In this document: piece after piece, positions 8,046 to 15,232 of the stretch | Numbering within the stretch: the first letter of the stretch is position 1 | Layout of the letters: each line of letters opens with the position of its first letter | Assembly (NCBI GenBank): GCA_049975365.1 | Contig: JBNGDS010000044.1 | Coordinates: 1-26,964 of the forward strand | DNA: 26,964 bases | DNA from: DSBG01 sp049975365 | Lineage (GTDB): Bacteria > Desulfobacterota > Desulfomonilia > UBA1062 | Reading direction: 5' to 3' | Notes under the pieces: model-generated | Databases searched by the model: none | Seen by the model: the letters and a program-made list of their open reading frames with translations, nothing else | Told to the model about the DNA's origin: nothing | Made by a program: the position numbers and the translations under genes

Positions 8046-8189
8046 GGTTCAAAATACACATGCACATGTCCATCCTCTCGAGAATATCATGCAGAGCATA
8101 CCCCACAGATCTGAGCAAAGGGAATGCCGGCTCCAGGTGGTGTCCTCTCCTGAACAGATCAATTCAAGATACGGAGCTGTATCGGACAC

Positions 8190-8247
8190 AAAAAAGGCTG
8201 CCACCCTGGTGTCCTTGTGGGAACTGCCATGGGCATGGGGTGGCAGC
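8190..8247 (-). terminator. Rho-independent terminator after the malate dehydrogenase gene
   Basis: A perfect 10-base GC-rich stem GCTGCCACCC/GGGTGGCAGC (8238-8247 with 8197-8206) encloses a 31-base loop and is followed on the minus strand by CTTTTTTG. The long loop can itself fold (CATGCCCATGG). It begins about 90 bases after the stop codon, and ends the long right-to-left gene series. Confidence 0.85.
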
Positions 8248-8335
8248 ACGAGAAAGAAGGTGTTACGAGGATAATCTGTTGTGCGGAACCCTCCTGTGGC
8301 AGATACCCTCAGAATTCATCTGCCGATCCATCCAC

Positions 8336-9367
8336 CTACACCAGGGCGGTTCCCGCCACCTTTTTATTCCTGTTCTTCTGCTGCGAGCCCTGCTTCATCT
8401 TCTGTGCAGTCTTCTTCTTTGGTATGACCGGTTTGAGCGTGTTGAGAACGCTGACAAGATTCCGCACGGAGTCTGCTGATTTCATCAGATCCTCATGCTC
8501 CTGCTGGGTCAGCCGTACCTCGATAATCTCTTCCGCGCCATCTGAACCCAGCTTCACCGGGACACCCACAAACAGTCCATCGATGCCATACTCACCCTCG
8601 AGGTACACAGAACACGGCATGATCTTCTTTTTGTCTTTGAGAATCGCCTCGGCCATTTCTTTGATGGCACAGGCCGGTGCATAGTATGCACTGCCTGACT
8701 TTAGGAGACCCACGATTTCAGAGCCTCCGTTTCGTGTCCTTTGCACAATTGATTCCAGTCGCTGAGCACTCATGAGTTCGGTGACAGGAATCCCTGCCAC
8801 GCAGGTATACCGGGGCAAGGGAACCATGGTATCTCCATGACCGCCCAGAACGAATGCACAAACATTCTCGATCGAGACCTTGAGTTCCATGGCGAGAAAC
8901 GTGGCGAACCGTGCCGAGTCGAGTACACCGGCCATACCGATGACCCTGTTCTTGGGAAAACCGCTGACCTCATACGCGACATGACACATGGCATCGAGGG
9001 GGTTCGTCACCATGATCAGGATCGCATCAGGTGACTGTTCCACAACTTGCTCCACCACCCTGCGCACAATTTCCCTGTTCGTGGAAAGCAGGTCATCCCT
9101 GCTCATGCCGGGCCTTCTGGCAACCCCGGACGAGATCACAATAATATCAGAACCCTCGACATCCCAATAATCATTCGTATACCCCGCAATCCTGCTGTGG
9201 TGCTTCTCCATCGGCGACGCTTCGGCCATGTCAAGCGCCTTCCCTGCCGACATGCCTTCGTGGATCCCGCCGATCAGGATAATATCGGCAAGATCAAGTT
9301 CAGCAAGGCGCATGGCCGCTGTCGCACCGACATGCCCTGCGCCTATGAACGTTACTTTCTTTCTCAT
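8336..9367 (-). CDS. mdh: Malate dehydrogenase of the lactate/malate dehydrogenase family
   Basis: A 343-residue cytoplasmic oxidoreductase, probably malate/oxaloacetate. Rossmann motif GAGHVG is at 9-14. Substrate-binding Arg84, Arg90 and Arg153 (in DSAR) and catalytic His177 (GGHGDTMVP) with Asp150 are present, and the MSRDDLL loop is malate-type. Two oddities are visible. The acidic residue at the end of strand beta-2 that binds the NAD ribose (LVDI.EG in relatives) is Gly34 here (LIGGIHEG), which may relax NAD/NADP choice. The C-terminus carries a Lys/Gln-rich tail of about 28 residues (from PKKKTAQ) not usual in the family. The ATG at 9367 has a GGAGGAG ribosome site. It may recycle C4 acids, including fumarate, for the upstream enzymes; that link is inference. 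Confidence 0.88.
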   Translation of the reverse strand: MRKKVTFIGAGHVGATAAMRLAELDLADIILIGGIHEGMSAGKALDMAEASPMEKHHSRIAGYTNDYWDVEGSDIIVISSGVARRPGMSRDDLLSTNREIVRRVVEQVVEQSPDAILIMVTNPLDAMCHVAYEVSGFPKNRVIGMAGVLDSARFATFLAMELKVSIENVCAFVLGGHGDTMVPLPRYTCVAGIPVTELMSAQRLESIVQRTRNGGSEIVGLLKSGSAYYAPACAIKEMAEAILKDKKKIMPCSVYLEGEYGIDGLFVGVPVKLGSDGAEEIIEVRLTQQEHEDLMKSADSVRNLVSVLNTLKPVIPKKKTAQKMKQGSQQKNRNKKVAGTALV

Positions 9368-9404
9368 GGTACTCCTCCTTTCCCGGCATCATCTCTCGTG
9401 GAAC

Positions 9405-9427
9405 GTCTGCATCCCCGACATGCAGAC
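9405..9427 (-). promoter_or_regulatory. Leader hairpin upstream of the malate dehydrogenase gene
   Basis: A perfect 8-base inverted repeat GTCTGCAT/ATGCAGAC with a 7-base loop lies 38-60 bases before the dehydrogenase ATG. There is no T tract on the minus strand, so it is not a terminator. It could be an operator or an mRNA leader structure. Confidence 0.35.
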
Positions 9428-9562
9428 AAATGAATATCTTCATGGGTCTGGCTCCGGGAAAAGGACTTGCGAGCCATCCTGCTACCAGTCCCAGCGTAGG
9501 CATATCCTTGTGTTTCTCTCCTGACATGAATCATTTCAAACACGGAAAACATGGCCAGAAAC

Positions 9563-10354
9563 TCACTTCCCCTCAAACTTCGGGTCACGTTTTTCCAGAA
9601 AGGCGGAAAACCCCTCCACGATGTCCTTCGTCTTCATGCAGATCTCCAGGACATAGGATTCATAGTCCAGTGCCTGCTCCAGATTCCACCGTCCGTAATT
9701 CTGCAGGCCCCGTTTTGCCAGGGCCACGGGGATGGGGGCGTTCTGCGCAATCCTGTCTGCACACTCTCTGGTGGTCGATGCGAGATCGTCGTGGTGAACC
9801 ACCTTGTTTACCAGACCGATGGAGAGCGCTTCCTGCGCATCGATGATCTCTGCAGAAAAGATGAGTTCCGCTGCCTTCGCGTACCCGACCAGCCGTGGCA
9901 GAAAATAGATGCCTCCCCAATCCGGATGGACGCCACGCCTGGTGAAAACCTGGCCGAACCGTGCGCGGTCGCTCGCTATCCTGATGTCGCACGCAAGGGC
10001 AAGATTGCACCCTCCCCCGGCAGCGACCCCGTTGACCGAAGCGATGACGGGTTTCTCCATGGCATTGATGGAGAGAACTGCCCTGCACATGGCATGACGT
10101 TCACTGGACACGTCCTTTTTTAGTGCCTGGGTTTCCCCCGAGGCAAACTCTCCCACATCTCCACCCGTACAGAATGCCTTGCCTGCCCCTGTGATCACCA
10201 CGACACGGACATCCCCGTCGTGTGCGACATGATCGAGGACTTCAACGATTTCTTGACGCATCCTGCCCCCGAAGGCATTCATCCTCTCAGGCCTGTTCAG
10301 GGTTACGGTGGCTACATGCCCATCCACATCCAAGAGAACGTGGTCCCAGGTCAT
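9563..10354 (-). CDS. Crotonase-family protein (enoyl-CoA isomerase-like), 263 aa
   Basis: An enoyl-CoA hydratase/isomerase superfamily protein. The frame extends to 10477, but the ATG at 10354 overlaps the upstream stop as ATGA, and the family N-terminus begins there. Oxyanion-hole segments are GKAFCTGGDV at 59-67 and NGVAAGGGCNLALACDI at 108-124. The two glutamates of classical hydratases are absent: the GGGCE position is Asn117 and the FGQPE position is Phe137. Instead an Asp145 sits in GVHPDWGG, as in PaaG-type isomerases (LIPD.GG). Isomerisation of an unsaturated acyl-CoA is therefore more likely than hydration. It is translationally coupled to the FMN enzyme upstream and belongs to the acyl-CoA ligase gene group. 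Confidence 0.85.
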   Translation of the reverse strand: MTWDHVLLDVDGHVATVTLNRPERMNAFGGRMRQEIVEVLDHVAHDGDVRVVVITGAGKAFCTGGDVGEFASGETQALKKDVSSERHAMCRAVLSINAMEKPVIASVNGVAAGGGCNLALACDIRIASDRARFGQVFTRRGVHPDWGGIYFLPRLVGYAKAAELIFSAEIIDAQEALSIGLVNKVVHHDDLASTTRECADRIAQNAPIPVALAKRGLQNYGRWNLEQALDYESYVLEICMKTKDIVEGFSAFLEKRDPKFEGK

Positions 10355-11310
10355 GTCTGCCCCCCGTTTGCCAGTGCATGCAGTTCCCCTGCAATGCATC
10401 CTGCACCCGAAACCATCTCTTCGAGCACCTCTTTCACCTTGGAGATTTCCCGCACGAGACCGGATACCTGGCCGCATGGCATAACCGCCGTGTCCTTGTC
10501 TCCACCATCGGCTACGTAGGAGGCGTCCCCCTTCGCCGCAATGGCCCGATCCGCCTCGTGGTCATCGAGACCTGCAACGTGTGAGGTAATGGTGTTCTTC
10601 ATGACGCGGATGGGCATTGCCTCTTTGCCGAGTATGATGGTGGCATTGCCCGAGGCCGAGCACACCGCGGTCTTGAAAAATCTGGGGACGGGACATTCCC
10701 TCGTAGCCACCAGCCTGGTCCCAATCTCGACACCTTCGGCCCCCAGTGCAAATGCAGCGAGAAAGCCCCGTGCGTCCCCGATTCCGCCCGAGGCAATGAC
10801 AGGTATCTTCAGGATGCTTGCCAGCATCGGGATCAGGCAGAACGTCGTGATGCCTTCCCTTCCGATGTGGCCTCCAGCTTCAAACCCCATGGCAACAACG
10901 CCGTCGACACCTGCGGCTTCTGCCTTGCGAGCCATGTCGATGCTCGAAACCTTGTGTATCACCTTGAGTCCGGAAGACTTGATTGTATCGATCATCTTTG
11001 TCGGGCTTCCCGCAGAGGTGTACACCACCCGAATGCCCATGTCGATCGAGACATCCAGAGCATCCAGTGCGTTGGGCCTGTACACCGGAATATTCACCCC
11101 GATGGGCCGATCAGAGAGTGACCGGGCCCTCTTGAGCTCCCTCTTGAGCTCTTCCCGGGTGAGCCCCGATGCCGCGATCACTCCGAATCCCCCTGCATTC
11201 GATACAGAGGCGGCCATCTTCCCCAAAGTGATGAGCCTCATGGGGCCTGAAATGATGGGGTAGTCGCACCCCAGCATCTCAGTGATCCTGTTCTGCCAGG
11301 CTGTTCCCAT
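10351..11310 (-). CDS. Nitronate monooxygenase / FabK-like FMN enzyme
   Basis: A 319-residue TIM-barrel flavoprotein of the 2-nitropropane dioxygenase (NMO/NPD) family. I chose the ATG at 11310, which follows the ligand gene stop by one base and has GGAAAGG upstream; an in-frame TTG at 11325 would overlap the ligase. Family features are the N-terminal YPIISGPM, AGGFGVIAASG, VVAMGFEAGGHIGREG (FMN and active-site His region) and IPVIASGGIGDARG with ALGAEGVEIGTRL (phosphate binding). Family members oxidise nitronates or reduce enoyl-acyl carrier protein (FabK). In this setting, next to an acyl-CoA ligase and crotonases, an enoyl-thioester reductase or dehydrogenase role is possible but not shown. 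Confidence 0.85.
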   Translation of the reverse strand: MGTAWQNRITEMLGCDYPIISGPMRLITLGKMAASVSNAGGFGVIAASGLTREELKRELKRARSLSDRPIGVNIPVYRPNALDALDVSIDMGIRVVYTSAGSPTKMIDTIKSSGLKVIHKVSSIDMARKAEAAGVDGVVAMGFEAGGHIGREGITTFCLIPMLASILKIPVIASGGIGDARGFLAAFALGAEGVEIGTRLVATRECPVPRFFKTAVCSASGNATIILGKEAMPIRVMKNTITSHVAGLDDHEADRAIAAKGDASYVADGGDKDTAVMPCGQVSGLVREISKVKEVLEEMVSGAGCIAGELHALANGGQT

Positions 11311-11311
11311 A

Positions 11312-12991
11312 TCAGGCCTTTCCAAATTTTTCCCTGAGCTCCGCCTTCTTGACTTTCATGGTCGCTGTCAGCGGAAGCTCTTTCATGAACTTGATCTTTG
11401 CGGGGTACTTGTACTTTGCCACCTTGCCCTTGAGAAATTCGAGAACCTCCTTGTCCGTCATGGTCTGGTCGGGCATCGGGACGATGAAGGCCATGCCCAC
11501 TTCTCCCCACCTGTCGTCGGGCACACCGATGATGGCCGCCATAGACACCTTCGGGTGAGTGACCAGGACCTTTTCTATTTCAGCAGGGTACACATTCTCT
11601 CCCCCTGTCCGGTACATGTCCTTTGCCCGGTCCACGATGTAGAAGTACCCCTCCTCGTCCACATACCCGAGATCACCGGTGTGGTGCACACCACCCACGA
11701 TGGTTCGTGTGGTCTCTTCAGGCCTGTTCCAGTATCCGCTCATGACCGTGGGTCCACGTGCCACGATCTCTCCTATCTCGCCCGGGGGGAGTCTTCTGCC
11801 GTTTCCGTCGGATATCCAGATCTCGGTGAAGAACCCCGGTTTTCCGATGGATCCCATCTTTCGCTGGATATCTTCGCGCGGCAGCAGCATCATGGCGGAG
11901 TTCTCCGTCTGCCCGAACCCCTGCTGCATGAAGAGGTTCCTCTTTGCGAGTTCCTCGAAGAGCTTCACGGGCGTTCTCTCCCCTCCGCCTACGACGCAGC
12001 GGACGCTGCTCACGTCTATCTGGTCGAGCTTCCCGGTGTCCAGGATCATGCGCCACATGGTGGTGAGAGCAAAAACAATCGTTCCCCGATACCGTTGAAT
12101 GTCCTCAGCGAACTCTTCTGCATCGAACCCCCTGCGCATCACCAGCGTCATACCCCCCATAAGGCACGGCGTCGCCACGATGAACAGCCCGCCGGAATGG
12201 AACAGAGGCATGCGAGCAATGACGATATCTTCCTGTGATCCATCGACGTAGATGGCCACCTGAAAATTCTTGAAAAAGGTCTGCAGGTGCGAAACCACTG
12301 CACCCTTCGGATTCCCGGTCACCCCGGATGTGTACAGGATGGCAAGGGGATCGTCCAATCTCACGGGATGCTCCGGCGATGGTTCATGCACGGGCTGGTC
12401 CTTGATCAGGGCATGATAGTCTTCTGCCCAGGGAGGGCATTTGGGAAGCTCAAACCCTGGGAGCACCGGGCTCCCGCTTTTCAGAAAGATGAACTTGTCA
12501 TGCTCGACCTTGAGCCGTGTCCTGATGAGATCGACGCTCCCGAGAAAGGAATCGTGAAACAGGAGCATGCGCACACTGCAGTCGTTGAGCTGATACTCGA
12601 GTTCAGGACCGACCATTCGCCAGTTCAGCGGCACAAAGATCGCCCCGATCTTTGCGGCGGCAAAGTATGCCTCGAGAAACTCCACACAGTTCAAGAGCAG
12701 CACGCCGACACGATCTCCCTTCTTGATGCCCTTGCGCTCAAACATGTGGGCACAGCGGTTTGCACCGTCGTTGAGCGCTTTGAAGGTAACCGGACTGTCC
12801 TCGAAGATGAGGGCCTTTTTGTCCGGCGTCAGGTGTGCACGCTTCGATATGATGTTCCCCACGCTCCACTCAACGCTCGCGACGGGGAGCTCCTGTTTCG
12901 ACAGGGGGGATGGCGTCCTGTCCTGGGAAGTCATTACCGGAGCAGGGCTTTCCTTCCGATTCCTTTTTCTTTTTTCCCTGTGTACAGACAT
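11312..12991 (-). CDS. Acyl-CoA synthetase (AMP-forming ligase)
   Basis: A 559-residue adenylate-forming enzyme that activates a carboxylic acid with ATP and CoA. The start is the ATG at 12991, which shares one base with the sirtuin stop (TGATG) and follows GGAGGTCAGTG. The phosphate loop is TSGVTGNPKG at 221-230, GFGQTENS at 358-365 is motif A5, Asp440 lies in HHTGDLG, and RAKDMYRTGGENVYPAEIE at 455-473 is the hinge region. The C-terminal catalytic Lys is K546 in PLTATMK, where the usual Gly before Lys is Met. A basic N-terminal extension of about 35 residues precedes the domain. In the cluster it could form the CoA ester of the succinate adduct (AssK-like) or of a later intermediate; fatty or aromatic acids are alternatives. 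Confidence 0.9.
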   Translation of the reverse strand: MSVHREKRKRNRKESPAPVMTSQDRTPSPLSKQELPVASVEWSVGNIISKRAHLTPDKKALIFEDSPVTFKALNDGANRCAHMFERKGIKKGDRVGVLLLNCVEFLEAYFAAAKIGAIFVPLNWRMVGPELEYQLNDCSVRMLLFHDSFLGSVDLIRTRLKVEHDKFIFLKSGSPVLPGFELPKCPPWAEDYHALIKDQPVHEPSPEHPVRLDDPLAILYTSGVTGNPKGAVVSHLQTFFKNFQVAIYVDGSQEDIVIARMPLFHSGGLFIVATPCLMGGMTLVMRRGFDAEEFAEDIQRYRGTIVFALTTMWRMILDTGKLDQIDVSSVRCVVGGGERTPVKLFEELAKRNLFMQQGFGQTENSAMMLLPREDIQRKMGSIGKPGFFTEIWISDGNGRRLPPGEIGEIVARGPTVMSGYWNRPEETTRTIVGGVHHTGDLGYVDEEGYFYIVDRAKDMYRTGGENVYPAEIEKVLVTHPKVSMAAIIGVPDDRWGEVGMAFIVPMPDQTMTDKEVLEFLKGKVAKYKYPAKIKFMKELPLTATMKVKKAELREKFGKA

Positions 12992-13806
12992 CACTGACCT
13001 CCTTGCTTCTCTGAATTCATTTCCTTCAGCATTTTCACCAGACGTGGGAGAGCCTCCCCGGAAGGTGCCCTGATCACCACATCGGCGATGGAACTCAGTT
13101 CACTCTCCTTTGGATTCACCTCTATGAGCACAGCCCCGTGATTCATTGCACGGTACGGCAGAGACGCAGCGGGGTGGACGAGACCGGATGTTCCGATGAT
13201 CAGCATCCATGAGCACGTCTCGCACTCTGCAGTCGCCACGTCGAGATCCTGGACGGCCTCTCCGAATCCGACGAAATCGGGCCGCATCACACCTTCACAT
13301 TCGCAGCGTGGAAGGGCGTCTATCATGGCATCGAACGAAACTCGAACCGCGAGGACAAGGTCATGGGCAAGGGAAAAGAACTCATCCCTGCCAAGATGCC
13401 TCTTCTTTCCGCACTGCATGCACCGGAGCCTGAACATATTCCCATGCAGCTCAAAGACAAGGGTGCTTCCTGCCTCGCGATGAAGGTTGTCGATATTCTG
13501 GGTGATCACCGAGGTCAGGCATCCCATCCGCTGCAGGTCTGCCAGTGCATGGTGTCCAGGGTTCGGCCTGGCAGCCTGGAGACGGGAAAAAAACTCGGAG
13601 AGGATTGTGGAGGCCTCTTCAGGACGGTTCCTGATGACACCGAGTATGCCTCCTGCCGCTCCTTCCCGGAACCTGTCCCACAGGCCTCCTGGATCACGAT
13701 ATGTCAGGATGCCGCTCTCCGCAGAGATGCCTGCTCCCGTGAGGGCAACTCCTGTCCCCTCCGAAAACATGAAGTTCGCAGCTTCCGTGAGTTTCTGTTC
13801 CATCAT
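12991..13806 (-). CDS. Sir2-family NAD-dependent protein deacylase (sirtuin)
   Basis: A 271-residue sirtuin. NAD-binding GAGISAESGI is at 24-33 with YRDPGGLW following, TQNIDNLH at 102-109 and catalytic His121 in LHGN. A zinc site is formed by C129/C132 and C168/C170; the CxC second half is unusual beside the more common CxxC. The RPDFVGFGE and GTSGLVHPAASLP segments complete the fold. Sirtuins remove acetyl or acyl groups from lysines using NAD. The gene lies 26 bases after a crotonase and overlaps the acyl-CoA ligase by one base. Acyl-CoA ligases such as Acs and BadA are classic targets of sirtuin deacylation, so reactivation of the adjacent ligase is a reasonable inference. The second ATG at 13803 could also be used. 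Confidence 0.93.
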   Translation of the reverse strand: MMEQKLTEAANFMFSEGTGVALTGAGISAESGILTYRDPGGLWDRFREGAAGGILGVIRNRPEEASTILSEFFSRLQAARPNPGHHALADLQRMGCLTSVITQNIDNLHREAGSTLVFELHGNMFRLRCMQCGKKRHLGRDEFFSLAHDLVLAVRVSFDAMIDALPRCECEGVMRPDFVGFGEAVQDLDVATAECETCSWMLIIGTSGLVHPAASLPYRAMNHGAVLIEVNPKESELSSIADVVIRAPSGEALPRLVKMLKEMNSEKQGGQ

Positions 13807-13832
13807 GATCCCTACCCGATTTCTATCCCGAC

Positions 13833-14633
13833 CTACCGTCCTTTGAACCTGGGTTTTCGTTTCTCGAAGAAAGCGATCTGTCCTTCCTTGAGGTCTTCGC
13901 TGTTGAAGGCCTCGTTCATGAGCCTGTCGGCTTCCTGCATCTGCACCTGGGAAAGCCGCATCCGTTCACGATACATGTTCAGAATCTTCTTGCTCCCCGT
14001 GAGGGACAACGGTGCGTTCGCCGCAATCTCCCCGGCGAGAGAATAAGTAAAGGAAACGATTTCTGTCTCCGGAACCAGCCAATCCACAAGCCCCATTACC
14101 CGTGCATCCGTTCCAGTATAGGTTCTCCCGGTGAAGAATATTTCACGGGTCTTCGCCATCCCGACCACTTCGATGAACTGCCTGATTCCTTCGTGGTGAT
14201 AGACCAGGCCGAGCTTTGCAGGGGGCATTCCAACACGGATGTCCTCGACAGCGACCCGTATGTCGCAGCATATCGCCAGGTTGAGCCCGGCACCGAATGT
14301 ATACCCGTTCATCAGGGCGATGGTGGGATAGGGATACTCGGCAACGGCATTAAGTGCGAATTCCAACGGGTTGCTCGTCTTCATGATTTCTTCGAGCTCA
14401 GGAGTCATTTCCGTGGGAATCGACGCGATGTCATACCCCGAGGAAAACGCCTTACCGCTTCCACCGGTGAAGACAACGACACGCACATCATCCCTGGCCT
14501 CCCATTCCTGGAGGATTTTGTAGATCTGGAACAGCAGCTCCGGAGAGAGTGCATTCTTCCGCTCCGGCCTGTTGAACGTGAGGGTTCCGACATGTGCCCT
14601 GATCTCTGTAAACAGGATCGATTCTTCAGCCAT
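13833..14633 (-). CDS. Crotonase-family protein resembling methylmalonyl-CoA decarboxylase (YgfG/ScpB-like)
   Basis: A 266-residue crotonase. ATG 14633 is preferred over an in-frame GTG at 14654. From memory the sequence tracks E. coli YgfG: SSGYDIASIP (64-73) against its SAGHDIHELP, MPPAKLGLVYHHEGI (136-150) against MTPVNLGVPYNLVGI, and the C-terminal SEDLKEGQIAFFEKRKPRFKG. Tyr145 therefore falls at YgfG Tyr140, while YgfG His66 is Tyr67 here. The hydratase glutamates are missing (Asn118 and Pro137-138 region), so it is not a normal hydratase. YgfG decarboxylates methylmalonyl-CoA and sits in an operon with a B12 mutase and a MeaB protein, as this one does at longer range. Decarboxylation of a branched malonyl-type CoA ester is my best guess. 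Confidence 0.78.
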   Translation of the reverse strand: MAEESILFTEIRAHVGTLTFNRPERKNALSPELLFQIYKILQEWEARDDVRVVVFTGGSGKAFSSGYDIASIPTEMTPELEEIMKTSNPLEFALNAVAEYPYPTIALMNGYTFGAGLNLAICCDIRVAVEDIRVGMPPAKLGLVYHHEGIRQFIEVVGMAKTREIFFTGRTYTGTDARVMGLVDWLVPETEIVSFTYSLAGEIAANAPLSLTGSKKILNMYRERMRLSQVQMQEADRLMNEAFNSEDLKEGQIAFFEKRKPRFKGR

Positions 14634-14691
14634 CGAAAACCCTTCTCCTTTCACCGTTCATGCACGGCGTGTATCTTTGATCCTGCCTTAT

Positions 14692-14736
14692 CCTCACCCC
14701 TCACCGGGGGTGAGGTTGAATCTTTCCGGGTGAGGG
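14692..14736. repeat. Palindromic CTCACCC repeat, REP-like
   Basis: CCTCACCCC (14692-14700) pairs with GGGGTGAGG (14707-14715) over a 6-base loop. A second GGGTGAGGG follows at 14728-14736, 20 bases after the first. There is no T tract, so it is not a normal terminator. The pattern resembles dispersed CCCTCACCC intergenic repeats of many bacterial genomes. It sits between the flavin-barrel gene and the crotonase gene and may protect mRNA ends. Confidence 0.55.
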
Positions 14737-14774
14737 TATTCACTTCAGGTTGACCCTCAATACGCTGCACACCA

Positions 14775-15185
14775 TCACACTCCCTGGCCAAAATCCAGGA
14801 TAGGACGGGCCTCGATGATGTCGAACCACACGAGGTGCTTCAGCATCTCGGCGGCATCGCCTATCCTGGCTTTCACCATACCCTTGACCTCTTCCCACTT
14901 CTCTCCGCTCTCCTCGATTGCCCGCACCTTGAGGTAGAGCCTGCAACCTTGAGCTGCGAGACCTGTTTTCCCGTGAAGAGTCACCATGCAGGCGGCGAAG
15001 GGATTCTCCAGCAGGTTTTCATAGGACCTGTTATCACCGAGCATCACGATGGCAGTGGAATCATCGGCAAGATGAAACGATCCGAAGGTTGCCACATTCA
15101 CCCTTCCCTCCCTGTCAGTGGTTGCCAGCACATTGGACCTTCCATCTGCCAGCAGGAAGTTTTTCACTGTATCACTGACATTCAT
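14775..15185 (-). CDS. Pyridoxamine 5'-phosphate oxidase-like FMN-binding split-barrel protein
   Basis: A 136-residue protein with the split-barrel layout of the PPOX family: an N-terminal helix, then NVLATTDREGRVNVATFGSFHLADD (strands 1-3), IVMLGDNRSYENLLENPFAACMVT with the Arg-Ser that usually binds flavin phosphate, and a C-terminal domain closing strand. The family binds FMN, sometimes F420 or heme, and many members have no known substrate. The ATG at 15185 has a strong CAGGAGGATA ribosome site. It lies 47 bases after the VWA gene and 141 bases before the YgfG-like crotonase, so it probably shares their transcript. No link to the glycyl radical enzyme is shown, but a flavin redox or electron-supply role is conceivable. 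Confidence 0.8.
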   Translation of the reverse strand: MNVSDTVKNFLLADGRSNVLATTDREGRVNVATFGSFHLADDSTAIVMLGDNRSYENLLENPFAACMVTLHGKTGLAAQGCRLYLKVRAIEESGEKWEEVKGMVKARIGDAAEMLKHLVWFDIIEARPILDFGQGV

Positions 15186-15232
15186 TCCATATCCTCCTGT
15201 TCACGATTTCCCGACTGCTTCCAGTCTGCTCC

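Larger units (their letters stand above)
7946..8335. other. Intergenic region between the BMP operon and the malate dehydrogenase gene
   Basis: These 390 bases hold a weak promoter candidate and short palindrome for the BMP operon (8018-8069) and a strong terminator for the dehydrogenase gene (8190-8247). I see no further gene, RNA or repeat. The small frames that are open here lack ribosome sites or recognisable content. Confidence 0.6.

Noticed and set aside
9300..9527. 75-codon minus-strand frame upstream of and overlapping the dehydrogenase
   Set aside because: It overlaps the dehydrogenase start by 68 bases in another frame, and its tail is the antisense-like Arg/Cys-rich product of coding DNA.
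10355..10477. N-terminal extension of the crotonase to 10477
   Set aside because: It lies inside the FMN enzyme gene, and the ATGA overlap at 10351-10354 gives the standard family start.
11282..12238. 318-codon open frame on the plus strand
   Set aside because: It lies antisense to the acyl-CoA ligase, which has all adenylate-forming motifs; the plus-strand product has none.
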